24,393 nucleotides of DNA, taken from positions 3,053,127-3,077,519 of the forward strand of contig NZ_CP024081.1 of the NCBI RefSeq assembly GCF_003033885.1. The letters are read 5' to 3'. Below the pieces are notes generated by a model, which saw nothing but the letters and a program-made list of their open reading frames with translations, ran no database searches and was not told where the DNA came from. The position numbers and the translations under genes were made by a program. Origin of the DNA: Pseudomonas rhizophila (GTDB taxonomy: Bacteria > Pseudomonadota > Gammaproteobacteria > Pseudomonadales > Pseudomonadaceae). Positions 14,249 through 24,393 of this stretch are shown here, piece by piece (positions within the stretch are counted from its first letter, which is position 1; every line of letters begins with the position of its first letter).

Positions 14249-24393
<10,145 letters not shown>

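Overview
The window looks like the chromosome of a fluorescent Pseudomonas of the P. fluorescens type. It is GC-rich and has a Pseudomonas-type 5S rRNA, four REPIN-like inverted repeats, and the start of a pyoverdine-type non-ribosomal peptide synthetase (NRPS) behind PvdS-like iron-starvation promoters. Identifications rest on reading motifs and recalling families; no database search was run.

Positions 1-2061: the 3' end of an rRNA operon (5S rRNA and terminator), a small exported LprI-type protein (minus), a divergent SRPBCC/AHSA1 protein (plus), and an exported protein made mostly of seven 13-residue tandem repeats (minus).

Positions 2062-7101: metabolic and regulatory genes. An AraC-type regulator is divergent from a short-chain dehydrogenase. 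An isonitrile hydratase-like DJ-1/PfpI enzyme is divergent from a GlxA-type regulator, with a palindrome and direct repeat between them that look like an operator. An alpha/beta hydrolase follows, with a small unknown protein just upstream in the same operon.

Positions 7102-8241: a REPIN, then an elaborate potential RNA leader of about 240 nt (nested hairpins, mutually exclusive pairings, a loop-loop complementarity, a terminator-like element) before a small DUF6124/DUF3077-like gene, then a second REPIN. This leader is the best candidate for a poorly described system.

Positions 8242-11125: a translationally overlapping pair on the minus strand, a short-chain dehydrogenase (glucose 1-dehydrogenase-like) followed by a GH15 glucoamylase/trehalase-like hydrolase, then a third REPIN.

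Positions 11126-24393: a siderophore region. It holds an SCP2-cupin (JmjC-like) putative oxygenase (minus), a trans-aconitate methyltransferase-like gene (minus), a PvdG-like type II thioesterase (plus), a fourth REPIN, and a PvdI-like NRPS running off the right edge. The oxygenase, thioesterase and NRPS each have a PvdS-type iron-starvation box at a sensible distance, so all three are probably induced together in low iron. Visible NRPS order is C-A(Ser)-T-E, C-A(basic residue)-T-E, C(partial). This predicts a peptide starting D-Ser followed by a D-configured basic residue, with the thioesterase clearing misloaded carrier domains. A role for the SCP2-cupin oxygenase in making or modifying the siderophore is inferred from its promoter.
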